Part shown: positions 40,405 through 48,468 of the stretch, one piece after another
Layout of the letters: every line of letters begins with the position of its first letter
How positions within the stretch are numbered: position 1 is the stretch's first letter
Assembly: GCF_014534645.1 (NCBI RefSeq)
Contig: NZ_JACVQF010000101.1
Span: forward strand, 62,001 to 126,000
From: Streptomyces griseicoloratus
GTDB lineage: Bacteria; Actinomycetota; Actinomycetes; Streptomycetales; Streptomycetaceae
Length of the DNA: 64,000 nt
Direction of reading: 5' to 3'
Position numbers and translations under genes: made by a program
The notes under the pieces: generated by a model
The model's input: only the letters and a program-made list of their open reading frames with translations
What the model was told of the DNA's origin: nothing
The model's database searches: none

Positions 40405-40956
40405 TCACTGTCCTTCCCGGTCGGATACGACCGAAGCGTATCGATTCCCACCCGTCGGGCCGCCCTCGGCGACCTGACCGCTTGTGCCGCTTGCCGGGTC
40501 CGTCTCGGCGTGTCCGCCGGTGGACCCGAAGCCCCCTCCGGCCCGCGCCGAGTCGGGAAGCTCCGCCACCTGACGGAAGCGGACCCTCTCGACCTGCTGG
40601 ACGACCAGTTGGGCAATCCGGTCGAAGCGCTCGAACCGCACGCTCTCGCGCGGATCGAGATTCACCACGATCACCTTGATCTCCCCACGGTACCCGGCAT
40701 CAATCGTCCCCGGGGCATTCACGAGGGCGACACCGCAGCGGGCGGCGAGACCGGATCGCGGGTGCACGAAGGCCGCGTACCCCTCGGGGAGCGCCACAGA
40801 CACCCCCGTGGGCAGGACGGCACGCTCGCCGGGGGCGAGTTCGCAGCCGACCGTGGTGCACAGGTCGGCGCCCGCGTCGCCCGGCTGCGCGTAGGCCGGA
40901 AGCGGTACGTCCGGGTCGACCCGCCGGATCAGGACCTCCAGCTCGGGGCGGCTCAC
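40405..40956 (-). CDS. dut: dUTP diphosphatase
   Basis: A 183-residue trimeric dUTPase. All five motifs are present in order: PGDAGADL, HPRSGLAARCGV, APGTIDAGYRGEIKVIVVNL, RIAQLVVQQVE and GGFGSTGGH. It converts dUTP to dUMP and keeps uracil out of DNA. The protein carries a C-terminal extension of about 30 residues beyond motif 5. The GTG at 40956 overlaps the stop of the thioesterase gene (GTGA). Identification is secure. Confidence 0.95.
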   Translation of the reverse strand: MSRPELEVLIRRVDPDVPLPAYAQPGDAGADLCTTVGCELAPGERAVLPTGVSVALPEGYAAFVHPRSGLAARCGVALVNAPGTIDAGYRGEIKVIVVNLDPRESVRFERFDRIAQLVVQQVERVRFRQVAELPDSARAGGGFGSTGGHAETDPASGTSGQVAEGGPTGGNRYASVVSDREGQ

Positions 40957-41537
40957 GGGTTCACCTCGAAGGCGCGGGCGCGGCGGAGCTGGTCGGGGTC
41001 GTCCATCGCGGCGCGGATCTCCGCCTCGCGGCCGTGGTTGACGAAGTGCTCGACCTTGACCTCGATGAACACCGCGTCGGCGCGGACGGCGACGGGGCCG
41101 TCGGGCCCGCCGATCCGGCCGGTGGCGGTGGAGTAGATCTTCCGCCCGGCCACCGCGGTCACCTCGGCCTGGAGGTGCAGTGTCGTGCCGACGGGCACGG
41201 GCCGCAGGAAGTCGGTCTCCAGCCGTCCGGTCACCGCGATCGTCCGCAGCAGCCAGTTCAGCGAGCCGAGCGTCTCGTCCAGGGCGGTGGCCAGCACGCC
41301 TCCGTGGGCGAGGCCGGGTGCGCCCTGGTGGGCGGGCTGCACGGTGAACTCCGCGGTGATCGACACGTCTTCGCCGGCCCGCGCCTGCAGGTGCAGTCCG
41401 TGGGGCTGGTCGCCGCCGCAGCCGAAGCACTGGCCGTAGTGCGCGCCGAGCAGTTCGCCGGGTGCGGGCGCGTCGGGGTGCCGTACGGGTTTCGTCGCGT
41501 CGGCGGGGGGCTGAAGAGCCGGGGAAGTACCACTCAC
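40953..41537 (-). CDS. PaaI-type hotdog thioesterase
   Basis: 194 residues from the GTG at 41537. A hotdog domain spans about 55-165 with the family motif GLAHGGVLATALDETLGSLN (catalytic region HGG followed by the E/D helix). Two cysteines in QCFGCGGDQPHGL form a CxxC pair typical of a subgroup of these proteins. It probably hydrolyses acyl-CoA thioesters; substrate unknown. It overlaps dut by 4 nt and is divergent from the DUF3093 gene. Confidence 0.8.
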   Translation of the reverse strand: MSGTSPALQPPADATKPVRHPDAPAPGELLGAHYGQCFGCGGDQPHGLHLQARAGEDVSITAEFTVQPAHQGAPGLAHGGVLATALDETLGSLNWLLRTIAVTGRLETDFLRPVPVGTTLHLQAEVTAVAGRKIYSTATGRIGGPDGPVAVRADAVFIEVKVEHFVNHGREAEIRAAMDDPDQLRRARAFEVNP

Positions 41538-41594
41538 AGGCGCAGACCTTACCCGCGCGTCGGCCCGGGGCCGACACCGTGCCAAGCTGGTTCC

Positions 41595-42056
41595 ATGCAG
41601 CTCTCCGCCACCCCGTACGAAGAACGCCTCACCGCGCCCCGCTCCTGGTGGCTGATCTCCTTGCTGGTGGGTCTGTCCATCGCGCTGATGCTGGTGCCCT
41701 TCGGCACCCTGCCGATTCTCGGCGGGCTGGCCGGCGGCACGGCGGTGGCGGCGGTCGCCGCCAGTTCGTACGGCGCGGTCCGCATCCGGGTCGTGGGCGG
41801 CTCGCTGGTCGCGGGCGACGCGAAGGTCCCGGTCACGGCCCTCGGCGAGGCGGAGATCCTGGACCCGGAGGAGGCCCGGGCCTGGCGCACGTACAAGGCC
41901 GACACCCGCGCCTTCCTCCTGCTGCGCGCCTACATCCCGACGGCCGTGCGCATCGAGGTCACCGACCCCGACGACCCGACCCCGTACCTCTACCTGTCGA
42001 CCCGGGAACCGGAGCGTCTGGCCGAGGCGCTGAGGACGGCGAAGGCCGCGGTCTAG
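41595..42056 (+). CDS. DUF3093 membrane protein
   Basis: A 153-residue protein starting at ATG 41595. After a short N-terminus (MQLSATPYEERLTAPRSWW) two closely spaced transmembrane helices follow (about 18-60). The rest is a soluble domain with VPVTALGEAEILDPEEARAW and YLYLSTREPERLAEAL. This is the DUF3093 pattern conserved in actinobacteria beside dut; its role is not established. Divergent from the thioesterase gene, with a 57-bp shared promoter region. It ends 17 bp before the convergent gene at 42074. Confidence 0.8.
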   Translation: MQLSATPYEERLTAPRSWWLISLLVGLSIALMLVPFGTLPILGGLAGGTAVAAVAASSYGAVRIRVVGGSLVAGDAKVPVTALGEAEILDPEEARAWRTYKADTRAFLLLRAYIPTAVRIEVTDPDDPTPYLYLSTREPERLAEALRTAKAAV

Positions 42057-42073
42057 CGCGGGCGTCACGGAGG

Positions 42074-43003
42074 TCAGTCCCCGGTGCCGTCGCGGCGGTG
42101 TCCGGGGTCCTTCACGAGGTCGCCCATGTCCAGCGCGTCCCGCGGTCGCTCCAGGGCGGGAAGTCCCTCCAGGGCGTCCCACGGCACCTGCCTCTTGCGC
42201 AGGTCGGCTCGGATGCGGTCGGCCAGTTTCCTGGTGTCGCGGCGGTTCATCACGGCGCCGACGGCGGCGCCCACCATGAACGGCATCAGGTTCGGCAGGT
42301 TCCGCACCATCCGCTTCATGATCTGCTGGCGCAGATGACGCTTCATGGGGCCGTTCAGCGCCGAGCTGACGGTCGAGGGTTTCGTCACGTCGATGCCGCG
42401 CTCGTCCGACCAGGAGTTCAGATACGCGGTGCTGCGCTGCGCGAGGTTGCCCGGCGGGCGTACGCCGTACACCTCGTGGAGTTCGGCGATCAGCTTCAGC
42501 TCGATCGCCGCGACGCCGGTGATCTCGGCGGCCAGTTCCGTGGGCATCGCCGGCGGCACGGGAAGCATCGCGGCCGCTCCGATCCCCGCTCCGACCGTCG
42601 CCGTGGCCCTGGCGGCGCCGGCCACGAGCCGGTCCGCGAGCTCCTCGGGTCCGAGGCCGGGGAACTGCCTGCGCAGCGTCGCCAGGTCCCGTACGGGGAT
42701 CCGCGGGGCCATCTCGATGATCCGGTCGGCGAGGTGCCCCAGGGCTGCCCTGGCGCGGTCGCCGCCCTTGCGGACGCCTTCCCGGGCCCTGTACCGGAGC
42801 GCCGCTGCCCGGCGCCGGGCAGCGGGCACCGGAGGCTCCACGGTCGCCGGGAGGTCACCCCGGCCGGCCGCCGGTTCGAGCGAGGCCGCCCCCGTGCCGG
42901 TTGGGCCTCGCTCGTCGTCACGCGCGCCGTGCGGGCCGTCGGACGGCCCTTCGTCCGCTCCTCGGGAGAAGCGGCGCTTCCAGGGAGGGGTCGAGCCGGT
43001 CAC
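42074..43003 (-). CDS. Conserved hypothetical protein, possibly EcsC-like
   Basis: A 309-residue protein starting at GTG 43003. The N-terminal 65 residues are charged and variable. The core (about 85-265) has helical blocks including GAGIGAAAMLPVPPAMPTEL, which looks like a membrane-associated hairpin, and LPNLMPFMVGAAVGAVMNRR near the C-terminus. The pattern resembles the EcsC family, but I am not certain. It lies 13 bp downstream of the DUF4193 gene on the same strand, so is probably co-transcribed. Function unknown. Confidence 0.65.
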   Translation of the reverse strand: MTGSTPPWKRRFSRGADEGPSDGPHGARDDERGPTGTGAASLEPAAGRGDLPATVEPPVPAARRRAAALRYRAREGVRKGGDRARAALGHLADRIIEMAPRIPVRDLATLRRQFPGLGPEELADRLVAGAARATATVGAGIGAAAMLPVPPAMPTELAAEITGVAAIELKLIAELHEVYGVRPPGNLAQRSTAYLNSWSDERGIDVTKPSTVSSALNGPMKRHLRQQIMKRMVRNLPNLMPFMVGAAVGAVMNRRDTRKLADRIRADLRKRQVPWDALEGLPALERPRDALDMGDLVKDPGHRRDGTGD

Positions 43004-43016
43004 GGCCGACCCCGCC

Positions 43017-43313
43017 TCAGTCGCAGTCGCGGCAGATCGGCTGACCGTTCTTCTCCCGGGCCAGCTGGCTGCGGTGGTGTACCAGGAAGCAGCTCATGCA
43101 GGTGAACTCGTCCTGCTGCTTCGGCAGCACACGGACGGCCAGCTCCTCGTTCGAGAGGTCGGCGCCGGGGAGCTCGAGGCCCTCTGCGGCCTCGAACTCG
43201 TCGACGTCCACTGCGGAGGCGGACTTGTCGTTCCGCCGAGCCTTCAGTTCTTCGAGGCTGTCCGAGTCGACGTCGTCGTCGGTCTTGCGTGGAGTGTCGT
43301 AATCGGTTGCCAT
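43017..43313 (-). CDS. DUF4193 protein with zinc-ribbon-like cysteines
   Basis: 98 residues from the ATG at 43313 (MATDYDTPRKTDDD; RBS GAGGGGGAG). Acidic N-terminal half, then a compact domain with two CxxC pairs, CMSC and CRDC, separated by about 20 residues (FLVHHRSQLAREKNGQPI), which should bind one zinc. This is the actinobacterial DUF4193 family, conserved and short, of unknown function. It precedes the EcsC-like gene by 13 bp. Confidence 0.85.
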   Translation of the reverse strand: MATDYDTPRKTDDDVDSDSLEELKARRNDKSASAVDVDEFEAAEGLELPGADLSNEELAVRVLPKQQDEFTCMSCFLVHHRSQLAREKNGQPICRDCD

Positions 43314-43717
43314 GTCGCTCTCCCCCTCTGGGTGTCTGCGGTGTCTCCAGCGCACGTAACGCGTGAGAGGCCGGACTTGTGCCCGACCCGAGGCGGAGAT
43401 TTTGCCTCACATCAAGGTCTGTTACTCAATCGACACCCAACCGGACTCCTCATGAGTGATCGGCTTGGATGGCGATGGGGACCGTACACGGTCCGAAGGC
43501 CGCACTTCAAAGGCGTCTCACCGTGTACTTCCCGTGATCAGGACCCCTGAAAACCAGGATTTTCCCGGCTTTCCGCCAGGGTGCATGATCACGGAGAGTA
43601 GATGGCCGAAATAGCGTCGCTGTGATCGATCACACATGCGAGCGACCGGCCGCCGGTCCGAAAATTCCGCGCAAAGCGAACATCCCAGGACCCGGTGAAA
43701 CGGGCGGGGTCATGATC
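43314..43717. promoter_or_regulatory. Upstream region of the DUF4193 gene
   Basis: 404 bp between the DUF4193 start and the cutS stop. It is less GC-rich than its surroundings, holds a Crp-like palindrome at 43621-43634 and a small hairpin GGACCGTACACGGTCC near 43481, and has no supported gene. Confidence 0.45.
43621..43634. promoter_or_regulatory. Crp-type palindrome TGTGATCGATCACA
   Basis: A perfect 14-bp palindrome that matches the GTG-N6-CAC rule for Streptomyces Crp and the E. coli half-site TGTGA. It is 308 bp upstream of the DUF4193 start and lies in non-coding DNA. Binding is inferred. Confidence 0.55.
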
Positions 43718-44947
43718 TCAGACGGGCAGCGTGACTCGCATCACGAGGCCTCCCCCCTCGCGCGGCTGGGCGTAGATGTGCCCGCCGTGGGCCCGGGCCA
43801 CGGACCGGACGATGGACAGGCCGAGGCCGACGCCCTTGTCGCTCCCCGTGCGCTCCGTGCGCAGCCGCCGGAACGGCTCGAAGAGGTTGTCGATCTCGTA
43901 CGCCGGCACGACCGGGCCCGTGTTGGTGACCACCAGGACCGCCTGACCGTTCTCCACCGCCGTCGTGACCTCCACCCAGCCCTGCTCGGCCACGTTGTAG
44001 CGCACGGCGTTCTGCAGGAGGTTCAGGGCGATCCGCTCCAGCAGGACGCCGTTGCCCTGGACGACCGCCGGCTCGCGTCTGCCGCGGATCTCCACGCCCT
44101 TGGCCTGCGCCTCCGCGTGCACCTGGTCGATGGCCTGGGTGGCGACCTCGGCGAGGTCCACCGGTTTGCGCTCGACGATCTGGTTGTCGCTGCGGGCGAG
44201 CAGCAGCAGGCCCTCGACGAGCTGCTCGCTGCGCTCGTTGGTGGCCAGCAGGGTCCTGCCCAGCTGCTGGAGCTCCACCGGGGCGCCCGGGTCGGACAGG
44301 TGCACCTCGAGGAGCGTGCGGTTGATCGCCAGCGGCGTCCGCAGCTCGTGCGAGGCGTTGCCGACGAAGCGCTGCTGGGCGGTGAACGCCCGCTGCAGCC
44401 GCTCCAGCATGTCGTCGAAGGTGTCCGCCAGCTCCTTCAGCTCGTCGTCCGGGCCGTCCAGCTCGATCCGGCGGGACAGGTCGGATCCGGCCACGGCGCG
44501 GGCGGTGCGGGTGATCCGGCCCAGTGGGGACAGGACACGGCCGGCCATGGCGTAGCCGAAGGCGAACGCGATCACTGCGAGCCCGAGCAGTGCCAGGAGG
44601 GAGCGGCTGAGCAGGCTGTCCAGGGCGTGCTGGCGCTGCTCGTTGACGCAGTCGTTCATGGCGCTGTTGAACTCGCTGGGCGGGGCCCGGTCGGGCAGGG
44701 TGCAGATCTCACTGGTGACCTTGCCCTCGGTGATCTTGAAGGGAAGGTCGCTGCCCACGTTCAGCGCCTGGGCCGCCAGCAGGTAGATGATCGACAGCAG
44801 CAGGATGCCGGCGATCAGGAACATGCCGCCGTACAGCAGCGTGAGCCTTATCCGGATGGTCGGGCGCAGCCACGGGAAGGGGGTGGTCGGCCGGGGGTCC
44901 CAGGTGGGCTTCGGGGGTGCCTGGGGAGGCGCGGGTGTGCCAGCCAC
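43718..44947 (-). CDS. cutS: Sensor histidine kinase CutS
   Basis: A 409-residue membrane kinase. TM1 is about 36-59 and TM2 about 116-138; the extracellular loop between them contains two cysteines, C82 and C100. A HAMP region follows (about 139-190), HisKA with H200 (NASHELRTPL), and the ATPase domain (NAVRYN, NTGP, GVGLGLSIV). This matches Streptomyces CutS, where the paired cysteines are thought to sense extracytoplasmic redox or disulphide state. It is 5 nt downstream of cutR in one operon. Identification rests on length, the cysteine pair and the gene pair. Confidence 0.88.
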   Translation of the reverse strand: MAGTPAPPQAPPKPTWDPRPTTPFPWLRPTIRIRLTLLYGGMFLIAGILLLSIIYLLAAQALNVGSDLPFKITEGKVTSEICTLPDRAPPSEFNSAMNDCVNEQRQHALDSLLSRSLLALLGLAVIAFAFGYAMAGRVLSPLGRITRTARAVAGSDLSRRIELDGPDDELKELADTFDDMLERLQRAFTAQQRFVGNASHELRTPLAINRTLLEVHLSDPGAPVELQQLGRTLLATNERSEQLVEGLLLLARSDNQIVERKPVDLAEVATQAIDQVHAEAQAKGVEIRGRREPAVVQGNGVLLERIALNLLQNAVRYNVAEQGWVEVTTAVENGQAVLVVTNTGPVVPAYEIDNLFEPFRRLRTERTGSDKGVGLGLSIVRSVARAHGGHIYAQPREGGGLVMRVTLPV

Positions 44948-44952
44948 GTCGA

Positions 44953-45606
44953 TCAGATCCGGTAGCCGGAACCGGGGACCGTCACGATGACGGGCGGCTC
45001 GCCCAGCTTGCGGCGCAGGGTCATCACGGTCACGCGCACCACGTTGGTGAACGGGTCGGTGTTCTCGTCCCAGGCCTTCTCCAGCAGCTGCTCCGCGGAG
45101 ACGACCGCGCCCTCGCTGCGCATGAGCACCTCCAGCACGGCGAACTCCTTGGGCGCGAGCTGCACCTCCTTGCCGTCACGGAAGACCTCGCGGCGATTGG
45201 GGTCGAGCTTGATCCCGGCACGCTCCAGGACCGGCGGCAGGGGCACGCTGGTCCGCCGGCCGAGGGCGCGGACGCGCGCGATGAGCTCGCTGAACGCGAA
45301 GGGCTTGGGCAGATAGTCGTCGGCGCCGATCTCCAGGCCCTCGACGCGGTCGCTGACGTCGCCGGACGCCGTGAGCATCAGCACGCGCGTGGGCATGCCC
45401 AGCTCGACGATCCTGCGGCACACGTCGTCGCCGTGCACGAGGGGGAGGTCGCGGTCGAGGACGACCACGTCGTAGTCGTTGACGCCGATGCGCTCGAGGG
45501 CGGCCGCACCGTCGTACACGACGTCGACGGCCATGGCCTCCCGGCGCAGTCCGGTGGCCACCGCATCGGCGAGCAGCTGCTCGTCCTCGACGACGAGTAC
45601 GCGCAC
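44953..45606 (-). CDS. cutR: Response regulator CutR
   Basis: 217 residues from the GTG at 45606, preceded by AAGGAC; this equals the known CutR length. The receiver domain has phospho-acceptor D51 (DYDVVVLDRDLP) and a PKPFAFSEL lysine region. The C-terminal OmpR-type winged helix ends in IVTVPGSGYRI. It is followed after 5 nt by cutS, its cognate kinase. In Streptomyces CutRS represses antibiotic production under some conditions and responds to secretion-related stress. The longer upstream reading was not used because it lacks a ribosome site. Confidence 0.9.
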   Translation of the reverse strand: MRVLVVEDEQLLADAVATGLRREAMAVDVVYDGAAALERIGVNDYDVVVLDRDLPLVHGDDVCRRIVELGMPTRVLMLTASGDVSDRVEGLEIGADDYLPKPFAFSELIARVRALGRRTSVPLPPVLERAGIKLDPNRREVFRDGKEVQLAPKEFAVLEVLMRSEGAVVSAEQLLEKAWDENTDPFTNVVRVTVMTLRRKLGEPPVIVTVPGSGYRI

Positions 45607-46066
45607 GTCGCTTGTCCTTCCTGTGTCCACCCGCGTAGCGCCGCTCGGGCGCACGAGGGCAGGGGGCTCGTGGGTGTGTTGACCTCCATCCTGCCCTTTT
45701 CGGCCATAAGTCGGCTGTAAGACGAGTGAGGGGCTGGTGCGCAACCCCAGGGAACCAGCGGGGAACCGGCGGGGAACCGGGAAGAAGAACCGTCACGGGA
45801 ACGGGAATGCGAGATTTTCCCGTGCGGTTGAGGTTTCCGCGGGAGGGAGCAGGGGGAGGACCGCTTTACATCCCGCGATCACGCTCTGTCTGTACCGCAC
45901 GACCAAGCGGTACGCCTCGGTCCGCTTCCGCAGAGCGGGCGTGGGTGTCCGGCACCGTCGCCGCCCAGCAGGGCAGCGCTGGGCACTCCACCGGAGACGT
46001 GATCGCCCCTTCCGAACGGCACACCCCCGTGCCACCGACCCACGACCCAGGACGAGGGGGCGCAGC
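45607..46066. other. Intergenic between cutR and the small gene at 46067
   Basis: 460 bp containing divergent promoters, a short 11-bp repeat at 45749-45781 and no supported gene. The run ATAAGTCGGCTGTAAGACG upstream of cutR may include its promoter or autoregulatory site. Confidence 0.4.
45749..45781. repeat. Three 11-bp direct repeats
   Basis: AGGGAACCAGC, GGGGAACCGGC and GGGGAACCGGG in tandem, about 145 bp upstream of cutR. No function assigned. Confidence 0.6.
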
Positions 46067-46240
46067 ATGGACGCTTTCACCGCAGGACTTCTGCAGCGCA
46101 TAAAGACGACCGAGTCCGACCTCTCGCGGGCCCGCGACGAGGGCGACGACTTCCTCGTCGAGGTGGAGCTCGGCGAGCTCGACGACCTGCGCCGTCTCGC
46201 TGCCGAGCACGGCGTGGAGGTCGGCACGACCGGCGTCTGA
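46067..46240 (+). CDS. Small conserved-looking protein, 57 residues
   Basis: ATG with GAGGGGG 9 nt upstream. The protein is strongly acidic and helical (MDAFTAGLLQRIKTTESDLS, then a DDFLVEVELGELDDLRRLAA helix), with no membrane span or signal. The strong ribosome site, clean codon bias and following terminator make it a convincing gene. It stands alone between cutR (divergent) and the inositol-monophosphatase gene (convergent). Function unknown; the heptad-like leucines suggest a small dimer or an adaptor. Confidence 0.75.
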   Translation: MDAFTAGLLQRIKTTESDLSRARDEGDDFLVEVELGELDDLRRLAAEHGVEVGTTGV

Positions 46241-46257
46241 CCGGTCCGTGAGCGGTG

Positions 46258-46286
46258 GCGCCCCGGCGGATCCGGTGCCGGGGCGC
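46258..46286 (+). terminator. Hairpin terminator after the small gene
   Basis: Perfect 10-bp arms GCGCCCCGGC (46258-46267) and GCCGGGGCGC (46277-46286) with a 9-nt loop, followed by TCCCTTTT. It begins 17 nt after the stop. Confidence 0.85.
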
Positions 46287-46354
46287 TCCCTTTTCGCGTT
46301 CGTCCGCCCCCGGGGCGCCCGACCGCTCCCGCCGGGGCGGAGCGGGCGGAGCCG

Positions 46355-47170
46355 TCAGGCGCCGAAGTCCTCCAGGAGGCGCTGGAGGGGCTCGAAGACA
46401 CCCGGACTGGCAGCGATCGTCAGCTCTCCCGACAGGCGCTCTCCGGGGCGTCCACCGGTCACGGCGCCCGCCTCCCGGGCGATCAGATCGCCCGCCGCGC
46501 GGTCCCAGGGGTGCAGCCCGCGCTCGTAGTAGCCGTCGAGGCGTCCCGCGGCCACGTCGCACAGGTCGATCGCGGCCGAGCCGCCGCGCCGGATGTCGCG
46601 CACCAGCGGGATCAGCCTGCGCGCGATCTCCGCCTGCTCGGCGCGGACCTCGGCGACGTAGTTGAAGCCCGTGGAGACCAGGGCCTGGTCCAGCGGCGGC
46701 GAGGGACGGCAGGCGAGCCGGCGCTCGCCGTCCCAGGCGCCCGTCGCCCAGGCCCCGCCGCCGCGCACCGCGTGGTACGTCTCACCGCGCATCGGCGCCG
46801 CGACCACCCCGGCGACGGTCTCGCCGTCCCGCTCGGCGGCGATGGAGACCGCCCAGGTGGGCAGGCCGTACAGGTAGTTGACCGTGCCGTCGAGCGGGTC
46901 GATGACCCAGCGGACGCCGGTCGTGCCCTGCGTGGCGGCACCCTCCTCGCCGAGGAATCCGTCCTGCGGGCGGCGGTCGGCGATCAGGCCGGTGATCAGC
47001 TTCTCGGCCGCGATGTCCATCTCGGTGACGACGTCGATGGGGCTGGACTTGGTGGCGGCGACCGCGAGGTCGGCCGGGCGGCCGTCCCGCAGCAGCTCGC
47101 CGGCGCGGCGGGCGGCCTCCTGCGCGATCTCCAGCAGTTCCGCGTGCAGAGGGTCGGTCACGTCGGTCAC
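46355..47170 (-). CDS. Inositol monophosphatase-family phosphatase
   Basis: 271 residues from the GTG at 47170 (RBS GAGGAG). The lithium-sensitive phosphatase motifs are complete: EE at 75-76 (FLGEEGAAT), DPLDGT at 91-96 with VNYLYGLP following, and the C-terminal HPWDRAAGDLIAREAGA. These enzymes use Mg2+ to release phosphate from inositol phosphate, histidinol phosphate or PAP-type substrates. The gene begins 8 nt after the ferrochelatase stop, so the two are likely co-transcribed. Substrate not determined. Confidence 0.88.
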   Translation of the reverse strand: MTDVTDPLHAELLEIAQEAARRAGELLRDGRPADLAVAATKSSPIDVVTEMDIAAEKLITGLIADRRPQDGFLGEEGAATQGTTGVRWVIDPLDGTVNYLYGLPTWAVSIAAERDGETVAGVVAAPMRGETYHAVRGGGAWATGAWDGERRLACRPSPPLDQALVSTGFNYVAEVRAEQAEIARRLIPLVRDIRRGGSAAIDLCDVAAGRLDGYYERGLHPWDRAAGDLIAREAGAVTGGRPGERLSGELTIAASPGVFEPLQRLLEDFGA

Positions 47171-47178
47171 GGCACTCC

Positions 47179-48306
47179 TCACGCGTAGGGGCTGTCGGCG
47201 CCCGCGGCGGCGGGGCGCGGGGTGCGGGCGGGGCAGCAGCCCACCGGGCACAGGTCGTGGCTCGCGCCGAGGGCGCCGAGGGCGCACGGCGCGACCTCCT
47301 GGCCGCGCTCGCCGGCGGCCCGCTCCAGGACGAGGTCGCGCACCGCGGCGGCGAAGCGCGGGTCGGCACCGACGGTCGCCGAGCGGCGCACCGGCAGACC
47401 CAGCTCCTCGGCCTTGGCCCTGGCCTCGGTGTCGAGGTCGTACAGGACCTCCATGTGGTCGGAGACGAAGCCGATGGGGGCCATCACGACGGCGGGGACG
47501 CCGGCCGCGTGCCGCTCCTCCAGGTGGTCGCAGATATCGGGCTCCAGCCACGGGATGTGCGGGGCTCCGGAACGCGACTGGTACACGAGCTGCCAGGGGT
47601 GGTCCACGCCGGTGCGCTCGCGGACCGCGTCGGCGATCAGCCGGGCCACGTCCAGGTGCTGCCGGACGTAGGCACCACCGTCGCCGTGCTCCTCGACCGG
47701 GCCGGAGGTGTCGGCCGCCGAGGTCGGGATCGAGTGGGTCGTGAAGGCGATGTGCGCGCCGTCCCGGACGTCCTCGGGGAGGTCGGCGAGGGACCGGACG
47801 ACACCGTCGATCATGGGCTCGACGAAGCCCGGGTGGTTGAAGTAGTGCCGCAGCTTGTCGATCTTCGGCAGCTCCAGGCCCTCGGCCTGGAGGGTCGCCA
47901 GGGCGTCGGCGAGGTTCTCGCGGTACTGGCGGCAGCCCGAGTAGGAGGCGTAGGCGCTGGTGGCGAGGACGAGGATGCGGCGGCGGCCGTCGCGGACCAT
48001 GTCACGCAGGGTGTCCGTCAGGTACGGCGCCCAGTTGCGGTTGCCCCAGTAGACGGGCAGGTCCAGGCCGTGCTCGGCGAAGTCCTTGCGGAGGGCGTCC
48101 AGCAGGGCGCGGTTCTGGTCGTTGATGGGGCTGACCCCGCCGAAGAGGAAGTAGTGCCGGCCGACTTCCTTCAGGCGTTCCTTGGGGATGCCGCGTCCGC
48201 GCGTCACGTTCTCCAGGAACGGGAGCACGTCGTCCGGGCCCTCCGGACCTCCGAACGAGAGCAGGAGCAGGGCGTCGTAGGGGGTGGCATCGAGCACGTC
48301 TGGCAT
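47179..48306 (-). CDS. hemH: Coproporphyrin/protoporphyrin ferrochelatase
   Basis: 375 residues from the ATG at 48306; a GTG three codons later has better ribosome-site spacing, so the start is slightly uncertain. The ferrochelatase fold is clear: [33 protein letters not shown]-like text, [12 protein letters not shown] with the catalytic histidine, and [16 protein letters not shown]. The C-terminus has a cysteine cluster ([18 protein letters not shown]) typical of actinobacterial enzymes carrying a 2Fe-2S cluster. In actinobacteria the enzyme (CpfC) inserts Fe into coproporphyrin III. It is followed by an inositol phosphatase-like gene. Confidence 0.92.
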   Translation of the reverse strand: MPDVLDATPYDALLLLSFGGPEGPDDVLPFLENVTRGRGIPKERLKEVGRHYFLFGGVSPINDQNRALLDALRKDFAEHGLDLPVYWGNRNWAPYLTDTLRDMVRDGRRRILVLATSAYASYSGCRQYRENLADALATLQAEGLELPKIDKLRHYFNHPGFVEPMIDGVVRSLADLPEDVRDGAHIAFTTHSIPTSAADTSGPVEEHGDGGAYVRQHLDVARLIADAVRERTGVDHPWQLVYQSRSGAPHIPWLEPDICDHLEERHAAGVPAVVMAPIGFVSDHMEVLYDLDTEARAKAEELGLPVRRSATVGADPRFAAAVRDLVLERAAGERGQEVAPCALGALGASHDLCPVGCCPARTPRPAAAGADSPYA

Positions 48307-48468
48307 GCCTCGATCCTGCCACCCGGCACTGACAGCCCGGAAACGGCGGGGGCACCCGCGCGTCCGGAGGGTCCACAAGGGGGGTGCGTGAGGGTTACAT
48401 GACGATTATCTGACCAGTAAGCTGTATTGGTTGCGTTCGCACCTTACTGAGCCGCTTCGGAGTCCTCG

